Positions 14,000-26,100 of a stretch of 64,000 nucleotides of DNA are shown one piece after another. This stretch comes from Eremophila alpestris peregrina. Lineage: Eukaryota; Chordata; Aves; Passeriformes; Alaudidae. The stretch spans positions 12,369,974-12,433,973 of the forward strand of contig WMCF01000003.1 of the NCBI GenBank assembly GCA_009792885.1, in the 5' to 3' direction. The first letter of the stretch is position 1. Each line of letters opens with the position of its first letter. The translations under genes were made by a program, and so were the position numbers. The notes under the pieces were generated by a model that was given only the letters and a program-made list of their open reading frames with translations, did no database searches and was not told where the DNA came from.

Positions 14000-15190
14000 A
14001 GAGTCATTAATGGACTTGTTCCTTTTTTAACTCCTTTCTGAACCTGCTAATACTTTCTGTCCTTCACAGCCTTCTGTGGAAGTCTCTAAAGTGACCCAGA
14101 CTCTGCACAAAGTATTTTCTTTTGTTTGTTCTTCAGATGACTTGTATAGAATGTAGAGAGTGGACCTTGCTCTCATGCTGTGTGGAAGTTGTTTACCAGT
14201 ACCACAGCGAGATTATCCACTTGGTAATAAACCACAATTCTCCCCACATCTCTCCATGCTCAGGCTTTTCATACTCCTTATAAACAGTTGATCTATCTGC
14301 TTGATTACTCTAATTACCTCCTCTGTTCCTCCTTCAATTTCACGTCATCTCTCAAGACAGAGACAAGTGCACACAGCACCAAAATAGTGGGCACACACAT
14401 TTTTATGCAGCAGCAAAATTATGTGCTCTGTCTTGTCTGAAAAACCTTTTCTGGTGATGTCCTGCATTTTGTTCATTTTGCTTAATACAGCACACTGAGC
14501 TTGTGACCTCAGAGGCTTACCAGGGATGACTGCAAGATACTTTTCCCAACTGCTGGATGCTAATTCTGAATTCAGCATCATGCAGCACAGCTCGGATTAT
14601 TCTTTCCCAATGCATTGCCTTAGAATTTTCAACATTGGATTTCATCTGGCATATTACTTCTCTGCTCAGTTTCACCACCTTCCTTCTCAGCTCTGAAGTT
14701 CCTTCAGCCAGTTGGCAATGGCTTCTGACCACACAGAATAGCTTCATGTGATCCTTAGACTTGGAGATTTCACTGCACACTCTCTTCTCCAGGCACTTGA
14801 TGAAAATGTTTAATAAAACCAGTGTCAGTGTCTATCCCTCAGGGACCTCACTGCTGAAAATGAAATATCTATTTTGTAAAACAACCAAAGAGCTCTACTC
14901 TTTGCTTTCTATTCTTTAACCAGTTTGCAATCCATAAAAGACACTCTCAACAGCTGTGGCGACTGGGTTTCTTTACTAAGCCTGTCAAGGGCTTTTAGAA
15001 AATCCAAATATTTTACAGCTCCTGTATCCTCTTAATCCATGTGCCTACTGACAGGACTCCAGCAGGTTAGAGAGGCAGTATTTTCTGTTGTAGAAGTCAT
15101 GCTGCTTCTAGACAGTTTCTATCTGTGTGTTCCGTGATCTTAGTCTTTATTGCAGAGTCTACCTTCTTACCAGAAATAGAAGGATATGAG
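14000..15190 (-). mobile_element. Ancient CR1-type LINE, ORF2 relic
   Basis: Read on the minus strand, this is a decayed reverse-transcriptase gene of a CR1-superfamily LINE. Blocks appear in the right order: QHDFYNRKYCLSNLLES near 15070-15120; the motif A region YLDFLKALDRL at 14978-15010, keeping the first catalytic Asp; WIANWLK at 14914-14934; and a relic of the SGVPQGSVLGP block ending LVLLNIFIKCL at 14790-14855, with an in-frame stop. The C-terminal part follows, including DKTEHIILLLHKN in the frame at 14345-14581. The part at 14000-14180 matches the 3' portion of the family that lies after that. Frameshifts and stops make it non-functional. The 3' limit is uncertain and could reach about 13900. 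The 5' end is truncated. Family assignment rests on recalled motif patterns, not on an alignment. Confidence 0.85.
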
Positions 15191-17457
15191 CATATGATGC
15201 CTGAGAGGCCAGGTGAAAGATCTGTACATATTATTTTTGTAATTTATGTCATGCACATGCTTTTTGTAATATGTCTGTGGAATGCAGCTTTTTGATATCA
15301 TAAGCATTATTTATTATTACAAATTCATTAAGAATGGAAGTTTTCTACTTGCCAGTTTTCACACCCTGCTGCAGGATCATTAATTATTCAATAAACTCTG
15401 AGGAAGGAGTCAGAATAAAACGGTATGGACACAGAAAGGAGTTTGGTTGAACATCATGCTTCCCCCTTGCACTCCAGGTCTTTTCCAGAACCCAATCCTG
15501 CACTCTGTCTAGTAACTGGAAATATGCTTTTTTTGTGGATAACGAACTCTGGCACCCCTCACTTGCTTTACAAAAATGCAAACTAGTATATTGGTGTTAG
15601 CCAATAGCTTTAGCCACTTTGTCCTGGTTCTTCTTTATTAAGAATACATCTAAAGTGTTTCTACAAAAATTATACTTAAAATGTATTCCTGACTACATTT
15701 CAGAGCCCACACAGATTTTTGCCTTAACAATTTAAACACCAAGTTCAGTGTTTCACCTTTGGTACAATCAATAACAAAAATGCATGACCTCCCCTACTCA
15801 AGGCTCTAAAGTACTGGTCCTTTCAAAACTGCATTTAAATCAAAGAATGTGATCAAGAATTTGGTATTTTGCACGTATCTATTATGAATATATTAAATAC
15901 ACTGCATATGCACAATAAAAATATACTCACTCCCTATAAATTCTATTCTGTGTGTACATCTAAACCACAGCAATTTAGTTATTTACTGGGTACTACAAGA
16001 GCTATAAAATGCCACTTTCTAAGAACACAACTGAGGCTTAAGTCAGCATTTTTATGATATCATCTGTACTGGGAAAACATTAAAGGCTCAATATTTAATA
16101 AACATAATAAACATCCCCATGAAACAAATTGTTCATAAACTACCTGTTTAATTTTTCAGGGCTCCTGAACCACATATTTTCTTATTAGTTGTGAGCCTGC
16201 TGGGTTGCAGGATAGATAGGGCCTGTCAGGGATAGAATATAATGTAGCAGTTTTATGAATTATTTCTGTGAGGAAAAGCCTATTACAGCTGACAAGAGGA
16301 TGATGATATTAGCCCATCATCATTCAGATGGCACCACCCTTCCCCCTTTCATCCATCAGACCTCTTGTATGGAGGCTGAAAGCCATAGAGTCTTTGCATA
16401 GCCAACACAAAGACAAATACTGCTCTTTTTCTGCGTCCATGAAACATTTAGTATTTCATTTTGAATCATGGCAGATGACAGTAACAAATGGCCTAATGAA
16501 TCTCCCTTATTGTCCCTTGTGAATCTGAAGATGAGCTAAAAGTAAAATCTCTGTTTCTTTTTTTGGACATGCTCGTTTGGGATTGAAAGGTTTTCACTGC
16601 ATTCTAAATAGCACTCCTCAGTGACTGAAAATTAGACCAATAAACCAACAAGCAACTTGCAAACCACACAGCTATACCATTGCAGACCATTCTTCACCCT
16701 GTACCTTACCAATATTAATTTTGGGAAAGTGCTTCAATCAACTTTGGCACAATTACTTAAGTCAATATACAAATGTTGATAAAAGATAATGAAAAACCAA
16801 GAGTAAAACAACATAATGAAGTTCTGTATTAGACAACAATAGAAATACATCAGTGGGCATCATGAATTCTAGATCACTTTTACCACCTTTTTGTTTAATT
16901 TAGAAGAAAATACACTCACAGTGCCCATGCTTTCCCACAAGAATATATTTAAATTGGTAAGATCAGATGATCTTTGTTTGCCCTTGCAGGGCATGTTACA
17001 GGTAGAAGTTAATAATACAGCTAGAAACAGTTTAGTGAGCACTGTGTCATAAAGACCTTGCTTTCCTTGATCCAGCTGTTACATGAGCTTCTCTTTCAGC
17101 TGTGTAGGTGATAGTTGCTCTTGCACCTACCCCCTTGCTCTAATTGTCTTAGGCACAAGCTAGTCCCTGATTTGGGTTACTCTGGGCTGCATGATGCCCC
17201 CATGAACTCTTGGCAGTCATCCCAGCACGACTGTATCCCACACCTTGTGTCAGCCAGATCAGCCCCACTGTGCTCGCATGGTGTGGCCATGTGCCTTTAA
17301 TGCCTGGCTGCCTCTCAACTCCAGGTCAGGAATACAAATGTGAGTGCAGATCCTCAGTGTGCTTTGGTTACCTTCCAGCAGACACCTGGATAAACAGGTA
17401 TAGAGGGAGCTGCAGCAAGACTCACCAATCTGTCTGATGAGGAAACTAAGAAAACAG

Positions 17458-17489
17458 ATTGCATCTGTCCTAAAGCATAGGCAACAAAA
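17458..17489. repeat. Dispersed 32-bp repeat, copy 1
   Basis: It matches positions 20629-20660 at 30 of 32 bases in the same orientation, and the flanks are unrelated. The core is GCATCT, then one variable base, then TCCTAAAGCATAGGCA. A match this long is very unlikely by chance in 64 kb. It probably marks a dispersed repeat family that I do not recognise. Confidence 0.85.
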
Positions 17490-18007
17490 TTTATTCTCAA
17501 TATTCTCATTCATTCTTTATTCTGGCTGTAAGGTGTTCTGATGTTCTGTGCATTCATCTATGACATGACTACAGTTGTTGAGGTGTAACTTCTATGCTCA
17601 GTCTTACCAAAGTGGTATAATTATGTATATAAAGATTAAAAAATCATTGTTCTTTCCCTTACCTGAATAACTCTTCCCTTCAATTTATATCACTTTTTTC
17701 CCCCCTTTAAACTGGTTTCATCTATCCCAAAACATTGTGATTCATTGAGCTTTGCTCTTCAATAATGTCTCCCCTGATTCCCTCTCATGCAATACTCAAG
17801 CTTTCCTTCAGCAAAGCACAAGAGAGAGGAATGGCAGGAGCTCCTTTTCATTTATTATGAAAAGTTGTGAAAGTACTTCAGCATCAAATGCTTATTTTGT
17901 TTTGTCAGGAAACCTAACAAAAATGGCTTGCTTTATGTAGGAAACTTTTTGCACAGCTTTGTTTGTATCTACTGTAGGCACATGTGCATTTTTGACATGA
18001 CAGATCA

Positions 18008-18030
18008 TAATGGCTCTTTCAGAGCCATTA
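18008..18030. repeat. Perfect inverted repeat, 10-bp arms
   Basis: The arms at 18008-18017 and 18021-18030 are exact reverse complements with a 3-nt TTC loop. The stem centre is TGGCTCT/AGAGCCA. No function can be assigned. Confidence 0.88.
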
Positions 18031-20628
18031 CAGTTACCAAGTAAATCCTTCTTAGTTCAAGTACGTGTAATTGATTCCCATAGACTGTAATAGCTCCAAA
18101 ACCAAGGCAATACCCTTACCAAACATAAAAGCAGTGGCAGGACTAATACATAATAGCAGTCAGTTTTTACCACCATAGTACTAGAAAATGATGAAGTGCT
18201 AACAACATGGCTTTTTTATTTGCTGATTTTTGGCACCAAAAAAAGGGTAATAATTTCATAATATTACAGTGGTATCATTCCTGCATAGTCCTGGTAAACC
18301 CATAAATCCTCAAATATCACAGTAGTCATCTCAGCCTCTATATGGAACATAAACTGAGGGCTTGTCCATTCAACTTCTTTGCATGCAAATATTCCACTAC
18401 AGTTTACTGGGGCAAGTGCCTGAATAAGTTTGGTTTTGGTTTTTTTCTTGTAAATTAGGAGTGCAGAATAAAAACAGTCCTGACTTAGAAAGCTGTGGAT
18501 TTGTATTACTCATGGAGTATACTCATGTATATACTCATGTATTACTTATGGAGGAAGTGTGCAAAACCCTTTCCCAAGCAGCTGGGTGAGTAGTGGTAAT
18601 ACAGAGCAGGCATTTCATTTTTGAATGTAAGTGTCTGCTCTTCAGCATGTCTGATAGATTCAATAAACTGCTTGGCAACATACATCCCTGCCTTCCTGCT
18701 GCATAAGGATATTCAAAAGGTTAATGTCTTGCTCATGAACATAGATGACCAATGACCCTAAAAGGAAGGAGAGCAAAAAATGATATATTGACAATAAGGG
18801 CCATTTTCTTTCACACGGAGAAAATAGGTAAAGAACAATAAGAACCTCCTTCTCTCTCTCTTTTTTTTTTTTTTAATGACTTTTGAAGAAAAGACAAGTT
18901 TTTAACAATTTTTTTTGTTCTGAAAGAGTTTATATTACAATAGGAAAAGGTGCTGTAAACTTCAAGGAGCTAATGTACCCTCTCTAAAGAAGTCTCAGTG
19001 GAGATCATAGAAATTTCACAACTCCCATATGTTAATAATATCTTTGAATATAAAATCCAAATTAAAAACTGGAGCTGAATAAAATACTTTTGTTAAAAGT
19101 AACATTTTGAAATGCTGTCAGTAACTATCATAAATATTTGAGAAGTTAATATTTTAATCTTCAACTATAGCTCTGAAAACACTTTTAGTGACAGACAGTG
19201 CTTCATTAATAGAGTTCTGTATGTCTAATTGCTTTAGGCAAAGTGGGTTGCATTATTTTGACACATGACATGCAATTAGTACATGGTCACACGGCTAAAG
19301 GAAGATTTTACACCTTTTTTCCTTCTACATTCAGAGTGGCTAATTAGCATATTTTTTCTGCTTAGAATAATCATCAGAGCCTTAGATCAGAAATTGCCTA
19401 ATGAGGTAAAATTCCAGTTGTTGACATTAATACATGTGACATTTTTTTCAGTTGTAAAAGCAAACCTACTGCTGCTATTTCATTTACTCTTTCCAGTGTA
19501 TTCTTAAGATTCAGCTATGGGGGCTTTTTTGCATCAAGCTATTGAATAATCATATATTTTCAACAGAGAGAGGAATGAATGAGGTTTTTATATTTTAGTA
19601 TATTTACTTGATAGTGGCACTTTAAGAAGATTAAATTTGGCTATAACCTGCAGGTAGACTGCAGCTGTGTTAACAAAAAAAAGCAAACCACAATCACAAT
19701 ACAGAGGTTTCTTCCTTATGAATTTCTTTGATATATTATATATATAGAAAATGAGAACTCATTTTCCTCAGCTATAAGACCCACTCTATAGGCTGTATGC
19801 AACTCTCCCATAATGAAAGTCTGTCTTTTTGCATAAAAACATATTTTGATTACCTTTTGTAGAAAAAATAATGAAGATTCATCGCAGATAAGCTGATTTA
19901 ACATGCTACACTTGGCCTACAAAAAATACTTTCCTAAAGGAGAGACTTTGAAAATTTTTAAAAGGATTATTTTAGGTTCTTTTAAGTAGATTTTTTTTCC
20001 CTTTGTGTTTAGTACAATTGCGTATAATCAGCTTTTATGTTAAATTTCTAAATATCATAATAGTTAACAGTGAAGGAAGTGGTTTGGATTCTTGTTTCAA
20101 TGCTCCTTATTCAGGTAAACTTTCCTCTGAAAAATGTGCACATGTGTGGGATCTGCAACTGAGGCAGATTTTCTGGATCTGAGTTCTGCTATTACCTTTG
20201 AGTGTAGAACATACACAGAGATTTTCCAGAATTACATGGAAGACTTAATGCTGCCTATAACAAAGGGCAGATTTAAGCACAAGTTTTTAACTTTTAATAT
20301 CCTGCTATTTAATGAATACATAAAAGAGAGGAATCACAAACCATGTTCCTGCCTTATTTCATATGTATTATATCTACCAGGTTTGAAACAGTTGTAAGGT
20401 TAACAATCTAACATTGATGGGGAAAGGCACGCAAACAAAAAAGGCACAGGCATTTACTTTTTTTTCCATTAATTGGGAAACAAATGTGTAAACAAGCTTG
20501 CTAATCCCATGGGAAGTGTGAGTTTATAGAGTGACCTGACTACATCATAGACATCACAGGAGACCAGTATGTCCACCCTGCTTCAAATATACTCTTTTTT
20601 CCCCCTTTAGAGTTTTATTATGAATTTA

Positions 20629-20660
20629 ATTGCATCTATCCTAAAGCATAGGCAAGAAAA
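20629..20660. repeat. Dispersed 32-bp repeat, copy 2
   Basis: This is the second copy of the sequence at 17458-17489, about 3.2 kb downstream and in the same orientation. The two differ at two positions (G/A and C/G). Similarity ends sharply on both sides. Confidence 0.85.
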
Positions 20661-22115
20661 GTGAATGGTAGTAAGGTAATAATAATCTTTTCCTTCATCA
20701 TAGGAAGGAATACTTTTCCTATTACTATTTACCTTGATAGTAACAATTTCTTTAACATCACTTCTTTTATTACAATTTTCTACTTCTCTCTTCATGTGTA
20801 GCAGTCATATTGATTTTACATCTTTTTAGATAATCAACACCTGCTGCTTTAAGACCCCCTTTCAGTGCAAACCCACCTGGTAAGACCTCATGAAAAAACC
20901 TCTAAAAAAATAAGAAAAAGAAAGAATGCAAGAGCCTGCACTTCAGATCGTGTGTGATTTGAACCACTTCCACTGAATGGAACAGAACAAGGCAATAAAA
21001 TATGGTAGCAACTGACAGGGAACAAAATGAAGCAAGTCTCATCTTTCACTAGCTTCCATTTCTCTTCTTAATTCATTTACAGTGAATAATGTAGAAGTCT
21101 ATGAAAAACAGGATAGAAGAAGAGGAATCCAAAGTCCATTGGTGGCTACTGAATATCATGCTGATAGTGAAATGTTCACCTCTGACTCCCTGCTCTAGTA
21201 ACAAGCAGGTGCTTGGAAGATATGTTCCCAGATGACAAACCTCATACATACACTTACTTTTACTCTCCTTTACCTTCTCCTGGTCATTATCAGATGGGCA
21301 AGATGGGCAAGATATTCTAAAGCAGTCTGACTCTTCTATAGCATCCATTAAATGGTGTATTGACATGGTTTAGAGATAAATTTTCATGAATCTTAAATAG
21401 AACCAATAAGCTGTTATACATGGCCATTTTTACTCTGAACATGTGGCATGTAGCATTATTTTATTAATATATTTTCTGCTATGCCATTAGGTGTACCTGC
21501 ATGCCTGGTGCTAAAGGTAGGATTGCACAGAGCTCAGACAGCTCATGTTACAGATGGATATGTGTAGTTCCATCTACTCCATGTTCATCCCACTGAATTT
21601 TGGAATTATATTGTGCTGTTCTCTAAAAGCCTGCAGCTTCTGATAAGAAAAAAAAAAGCTTTTCTAAGCTACATTTACACTTGTGATGAGACTGTGATAG
21701 TGGAGTATAGTGGGAAGATGCAGTCATTTCGCAGGAAGTTAACGAGAAACCAAATGTCCACAGATTATGTTAGACTGCCATAATCTAGCACATCAGAGTA
21801 AATCAATGAAGATCTAATTGGCAAACAGCAGTATGCAGGAAATCAGAAACATCAGAGCGGGCATCTTTGACATTTTTGTTTAAACATACGTTCACTGATT
21901 TTACTGATTTTCTAAAAGCTTGAGAGACTAAATAAAAGAGAATAGAAATTCACAGACTAAACCCAGAAGTAGAAAGATCCTCACAACTAAAGAAATATTG
22001 CTACAAATTCTCAGAATAGCCTGAAACCAAACTGAACACATACCAGCAGGATTTGTTTCAACAAGGCCAACATGAAAAAAAAAAAAAAAACTCAACATGT
22101 TTTAGAGTATTGCAT

Positions 22116-23171
22116 TGGGTTTGTGCTGCAAGGTTTTGATAGTGGGGGAGCTACAGGGGTGAGAAGCTGCCAGAAGCTTCCCTATATCCAACAGAGCAAA
22201 TTTTAGGTGGCTCCAGGACTGATCCAATGCTGACCAAGGCTGAAACAGTCAACAATGGTAGTAACACCTCTGTGATAACAATTTAAGAAGGAAAAAAAAA
22301 ATTATTACACAGAAGTAGTTGCAGCCAGAGAACAGAGGAGTGAGAATGTGTGAAAGAAACAACTCTGCAGAAAGGGGCAGGAGGTGCTCCAGGTGCTAGA
22401 GCTGAGATTCCTCTGCAGCCCACAGTGAAGACCATGGGTGAGGCTGCTGTGCCTCTGCAGCCCATGGAGGTACTCAGGGATGTAAAGATCCACCTGCAGC
22501 CCACGAAGAAGACCCACACTGCAGCAGGGGGATGTCTGAGAGGAGGCTGTGAACCCATGGAGTCCTGTGCTGGAGCAGGCTCCTGGCAGGGACCTGCAGA
22601 CCCATGGTTACAGAAGCCTACACTGGAGCAGGATTTACTGGTGGGATTTGTGACCCTGTGGGGACCCATACTGGAGCAGTTTGTGAAGAAATGTAGCCCA
22701 TGGGCAGGTTCACATTAAAGAATTTTGTGGAGGACAGTCTCATGTGGGAGGGACCCCACACTGGAGCAGGGGGAAAAAGGACTCTTCTCCCTCGGGAGAA
22801 AGCAGCAGCAGAAAAAATGTGATGTACTCATTGTAATCCTCATTCCCCATCTCCCTGCATGGCTGTGAGGGAGGAGATAGATTATCAGGAATAAAGTTAA
22901 GCCCGGGAAGGAGGGAGGGGTGTGGAGAAGGTGGTTTTTAAAATTTGTTTCACTTCTCATTCTCCTACTCTGATTTTGATTGGTGATAAATTCAATTAAT
23001 TTCTCCAAACTGGGTCTGTTTTGCCCATGATGGTAATCAGTGAGTGATCTCCCCCTGCTCTTATCTCAACTCATGAACCTTTTGTCATATTTTCTCTCCC
23101 TTGTCCAGTTGAGGGGGGGGCTGATAGGCTTTGGTAGGTGCCTGGCATCCAGCCAGAGCCAAACCATCACA
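22116..23171 (+). mobile_element. Solitary avian endogenous-retrovirus LTR
   Basis: This 1,056-bp element starts TGGGTTTG and ends ATCACA, so it has the TG...CA ends of a retroviral LTR. I recognise its whole layout from a long LTR common in bird genomes, probably class III (ERVL-type). In order it has a GC-box-like GGGGGAGCTACAGGGG start, a TTTAAGAAGG box near 22281, imperfect internal repeats built on CACTGGAGCAG (about 22570, 22624, 22670, 22750), a pyrimidine/AT-rich zone with a degenerate polyadenylation area near 22980-23000, and an end with GGCATCCAGCC. No gag, pol or env sequence, primer-binding site or second LTR follows, so it is most likely a solo LTR left by recombination. No clean 5-bp target duplication is visible; 7-bp flanks match at only 5 of 7. 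Open frames on both strands inside it are by-products of its GC-rich internal repeats. Confidence 0.85.
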
Positions 23172-26100
23172 ATGGTATTCAGCTAGGACCATGATATAAA
23201 TAGTAGAGGGTTTTTTTGTAGTGTTGATCCTGATCTATTATTTCCTCATTTTCCTATTTTTATCACTGGTACCAGCTGGTAGATATTTGAAATTAGACCT
23301 GAACAAATAATTGGATGTTTTGGTTCACTGACACAACTGAAAAACTGGAAGTGGGGGAAGGGACTGATCATTTTAGACTGATTAGGAAGGATTATTTGTT
23401 TGGTTTTGGTTCTTAGCCACAGAACAATGAGGGAAAAAAACCTGCTTCTGATAACATAAAATGATTACTTCATTTCCAGGTTGTGTGCTGTATTTTAATT
23501 TTATAAAGACTGACTTCAATGAAAATATGAAATATTTCTTTTAAAAACTTCAAATTTTTTTTCTTCCATTTTGATGCTGGCTGAAACTGTTCACCAAATT
23601 AAGCATCATTTTAACAAGACTTTTTATCAACGGACATCTTTTTTTTTTTAATTTATTGAATGTAATACATGATCACAAATCATATATTCAAACTCTGCTT
23701 GAACTATCTGTGGATTCTGGGGTCCAGAATTAATTAAGTAGGCATCATACAGGAATAATTTTGTATCTTTCTTATTCTTTGACTTCCTTAGAGAGTCAGC
23801 TCCCTGGAATGCATTAGGGAAGTTATGAAAATGGCCACATTATCTACTTTCTATTCCTTGCCACAGTTCCAGAAGGCATGTAGCAGTAAAGAGTCATTGA
23901 GACACATGGAAGATATTATATCTACACCCTGACCCTTTGGGCTGGCTGTATCTGGCACAAAGAGCAGTAAGGCAATGCTGAATCTTAGTTTTTTGTAATC
24001 ACATATAAACACTTCTCAGAAATATGATCAGTTGCACTAGGCAATGTTTAATGTACTTGCATATTTTAGCCTTTTGAGTAGGAAATTAGGTGTGTGGGGA
24101 AATAGTGCAGATGCTTTTCTGATTTTCTAGCTTTGATGAGTTTTTTTTCTTTGACATCACCCATTTTAGGGTCACCACATGAATTCTTATACTTCCAGGA
24201 AAATGCACTCATTTGCTTCTTTGCCTAAAGTTCTTGCAGTAGCTGCTACAGAATTTAATTTCAGGATCTTTTTTTCAGACTTCTGAGAGTAAAAGGGATC
24301 AAATTTCCCCAACATACAGTGCTTTCTATATATCCAGTCTTAAAAATGTTTACAGTTCTAACTAAAATGGTACAATCCCTATGAAAAAAATAGAAGAACG
24401 GGTCTCTTCCAATATTTTTTGTGTTCTTGCTCAGAGGACTTCCTGTGTGTGCTTGGTAGAGAGAAACTGAAGCATTCATCTTGCAGAATACACTGACTTA
24501 TACTAAAAGTTCTACTCTCTCGCTTTTTAACCTGTTTACCAGCAAAATTCCTGTAATATCTAATGTAACATACACATGTCAATGTATTGCTTTCAAGATA
24601 TCATAATAATTTCTCCTAGAGTATGATCTTAATTTCCCTCTTCCACAGCTTTGACCATATTTTTCCCTTATCTTTCATGATGAGAATGCAACTTGCTCCC
24701 CAGTGCCTTCTCTGTAACCTGGCCAACCCTATTTTATCATACCAAATTTTAAAATATGACCAAAAACAATTCCTATGAAACAAAGTCGGATTCTGTGAAT
24801 ATATTCACTAGGCACTAACTTCAACAATTTTTTGATACCTATTATACAGCCACACAACAGAAGAGGATGCAGGGCCACTTAATGGGCAAGGCTATTTACT
24901 GGGCAAGAGCTCCAAAAAAAAAAGAAAGTTGTGTACAAAACTTGCCTCAATTACAGTCCCGTAAATCAGTCAAAGCTAAAATTTTTCTCAGTTGGAAACT
25001 ACAGTCAAGGTCTGCAGTTTTTCATCCTTGCTTTTGGTTTGATACAACTGATTAGGTAGTTGAGATGCATAAAATAAAATGGCTTTATTTGCAATTCTGG
25101 AATATCTTTTTCACTTCCTTTATTGTGCAAATCTGCCAGAAATTTCTGTGAAGTAGCTTTCAGGTGTATGTGCACACACACACACAGATCCCTGCGCTTC
25201 CAAAGGAATTTGCAGTTCTTGCAAAATTAAACACATCTAAACTCAGAAATACAAGAAGAAATAACTTGGAGGCCTTTTTAAATTTCATAGGTCAAACTTT
25301 TAATGAGAATTGGAAGGTGGGAATTGGAATGCTTTCATAAAATTTTCAAGGGCCACAACATTTAAATTATTGTGTTATATAAACAGATGCACTAAATGTA
25401 AAGAGGTGTAAAGAGCTGGCCTCCATTTACAATCAACAGAGAGCAATGATAAATTTAAACATAACAAACGTGTCCACCAGCAAAGCAAGTGTCCTTTGGC
25501 AGGATACACTGGCATATTCCAAAAGCAGACAATAGCTTAATAGGACAGGGGGAACACAGAAACAGGGAAACCGACCCCAGCATAATACCATTAAAGATGT
25601 TTATTTTATTTCTATTTTGAGCTACAGTTTTAAAAATCAGTAACATACTTCTAATTTCAGTATGTCCCATTCCATATTTTGATTCTGATCTACCACAATT
25701 TTTACATGAAATTACATTGCAGTTACTTCAACCAGAAACACAAAAAGGTTATGACTTTCTTGCTTCAAGGGACAGAATTTACAGCTAAAGGGCCTATTCT
25801 CTCAAAGAGCACATATAACACTAATTAAGGGCAATGGGAACAACATGTCTCTACTAAGAGGAAAATGTAAAATTTCATTAAAATATTTGTCAGCAATAAT
25901 GTCAATTATTAAAGTTTATAGTCTCAATTTAAAAGAACTATGTAATTTTGAGAATTTTTTATAATATTGCTTTTTAATCTCAATTTTTAAAAAATAATCT
26001 GCAAACCATTTAGACAGTAGTAGAGAAACTAGGATGGAAAAAGTTACATTTAACCGACCAATAAAAGTTAGAAAAGAGTTTTACAGCTATTTCTCTTCAA

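Larger units (their letters stand above)
15191..22115. other. Non-coding AT-rich DNA
   Basis: No gene is seen. The longest frames are under 100 codons and lack domains. Items of structure are a short hairpin at 18008-18030 and a 32-bp sequence at 17458-17489 repeated at 20629-20660. There is a CT/T-rich run near 18850-18875, and a 16-base A run at 22075-22090 just before the LTR. A GC-richer patch at about 17110-17340 has only short frames. Confidence 0.65.

Noticed and set aside
14345..14780. Two minus-strand frames of 78 and 87 codons as host genes
   Set aside because: They are pieces of the decayed LINE ORF2 relic in different frames.
22283..22718. Overlapping frames of 122 codons (plus) and 128 codons (minus)
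   Set aside because: Both lie inside the LTR and come from its GC-rich internal repeats. Openness on both strands shows they are not genes.
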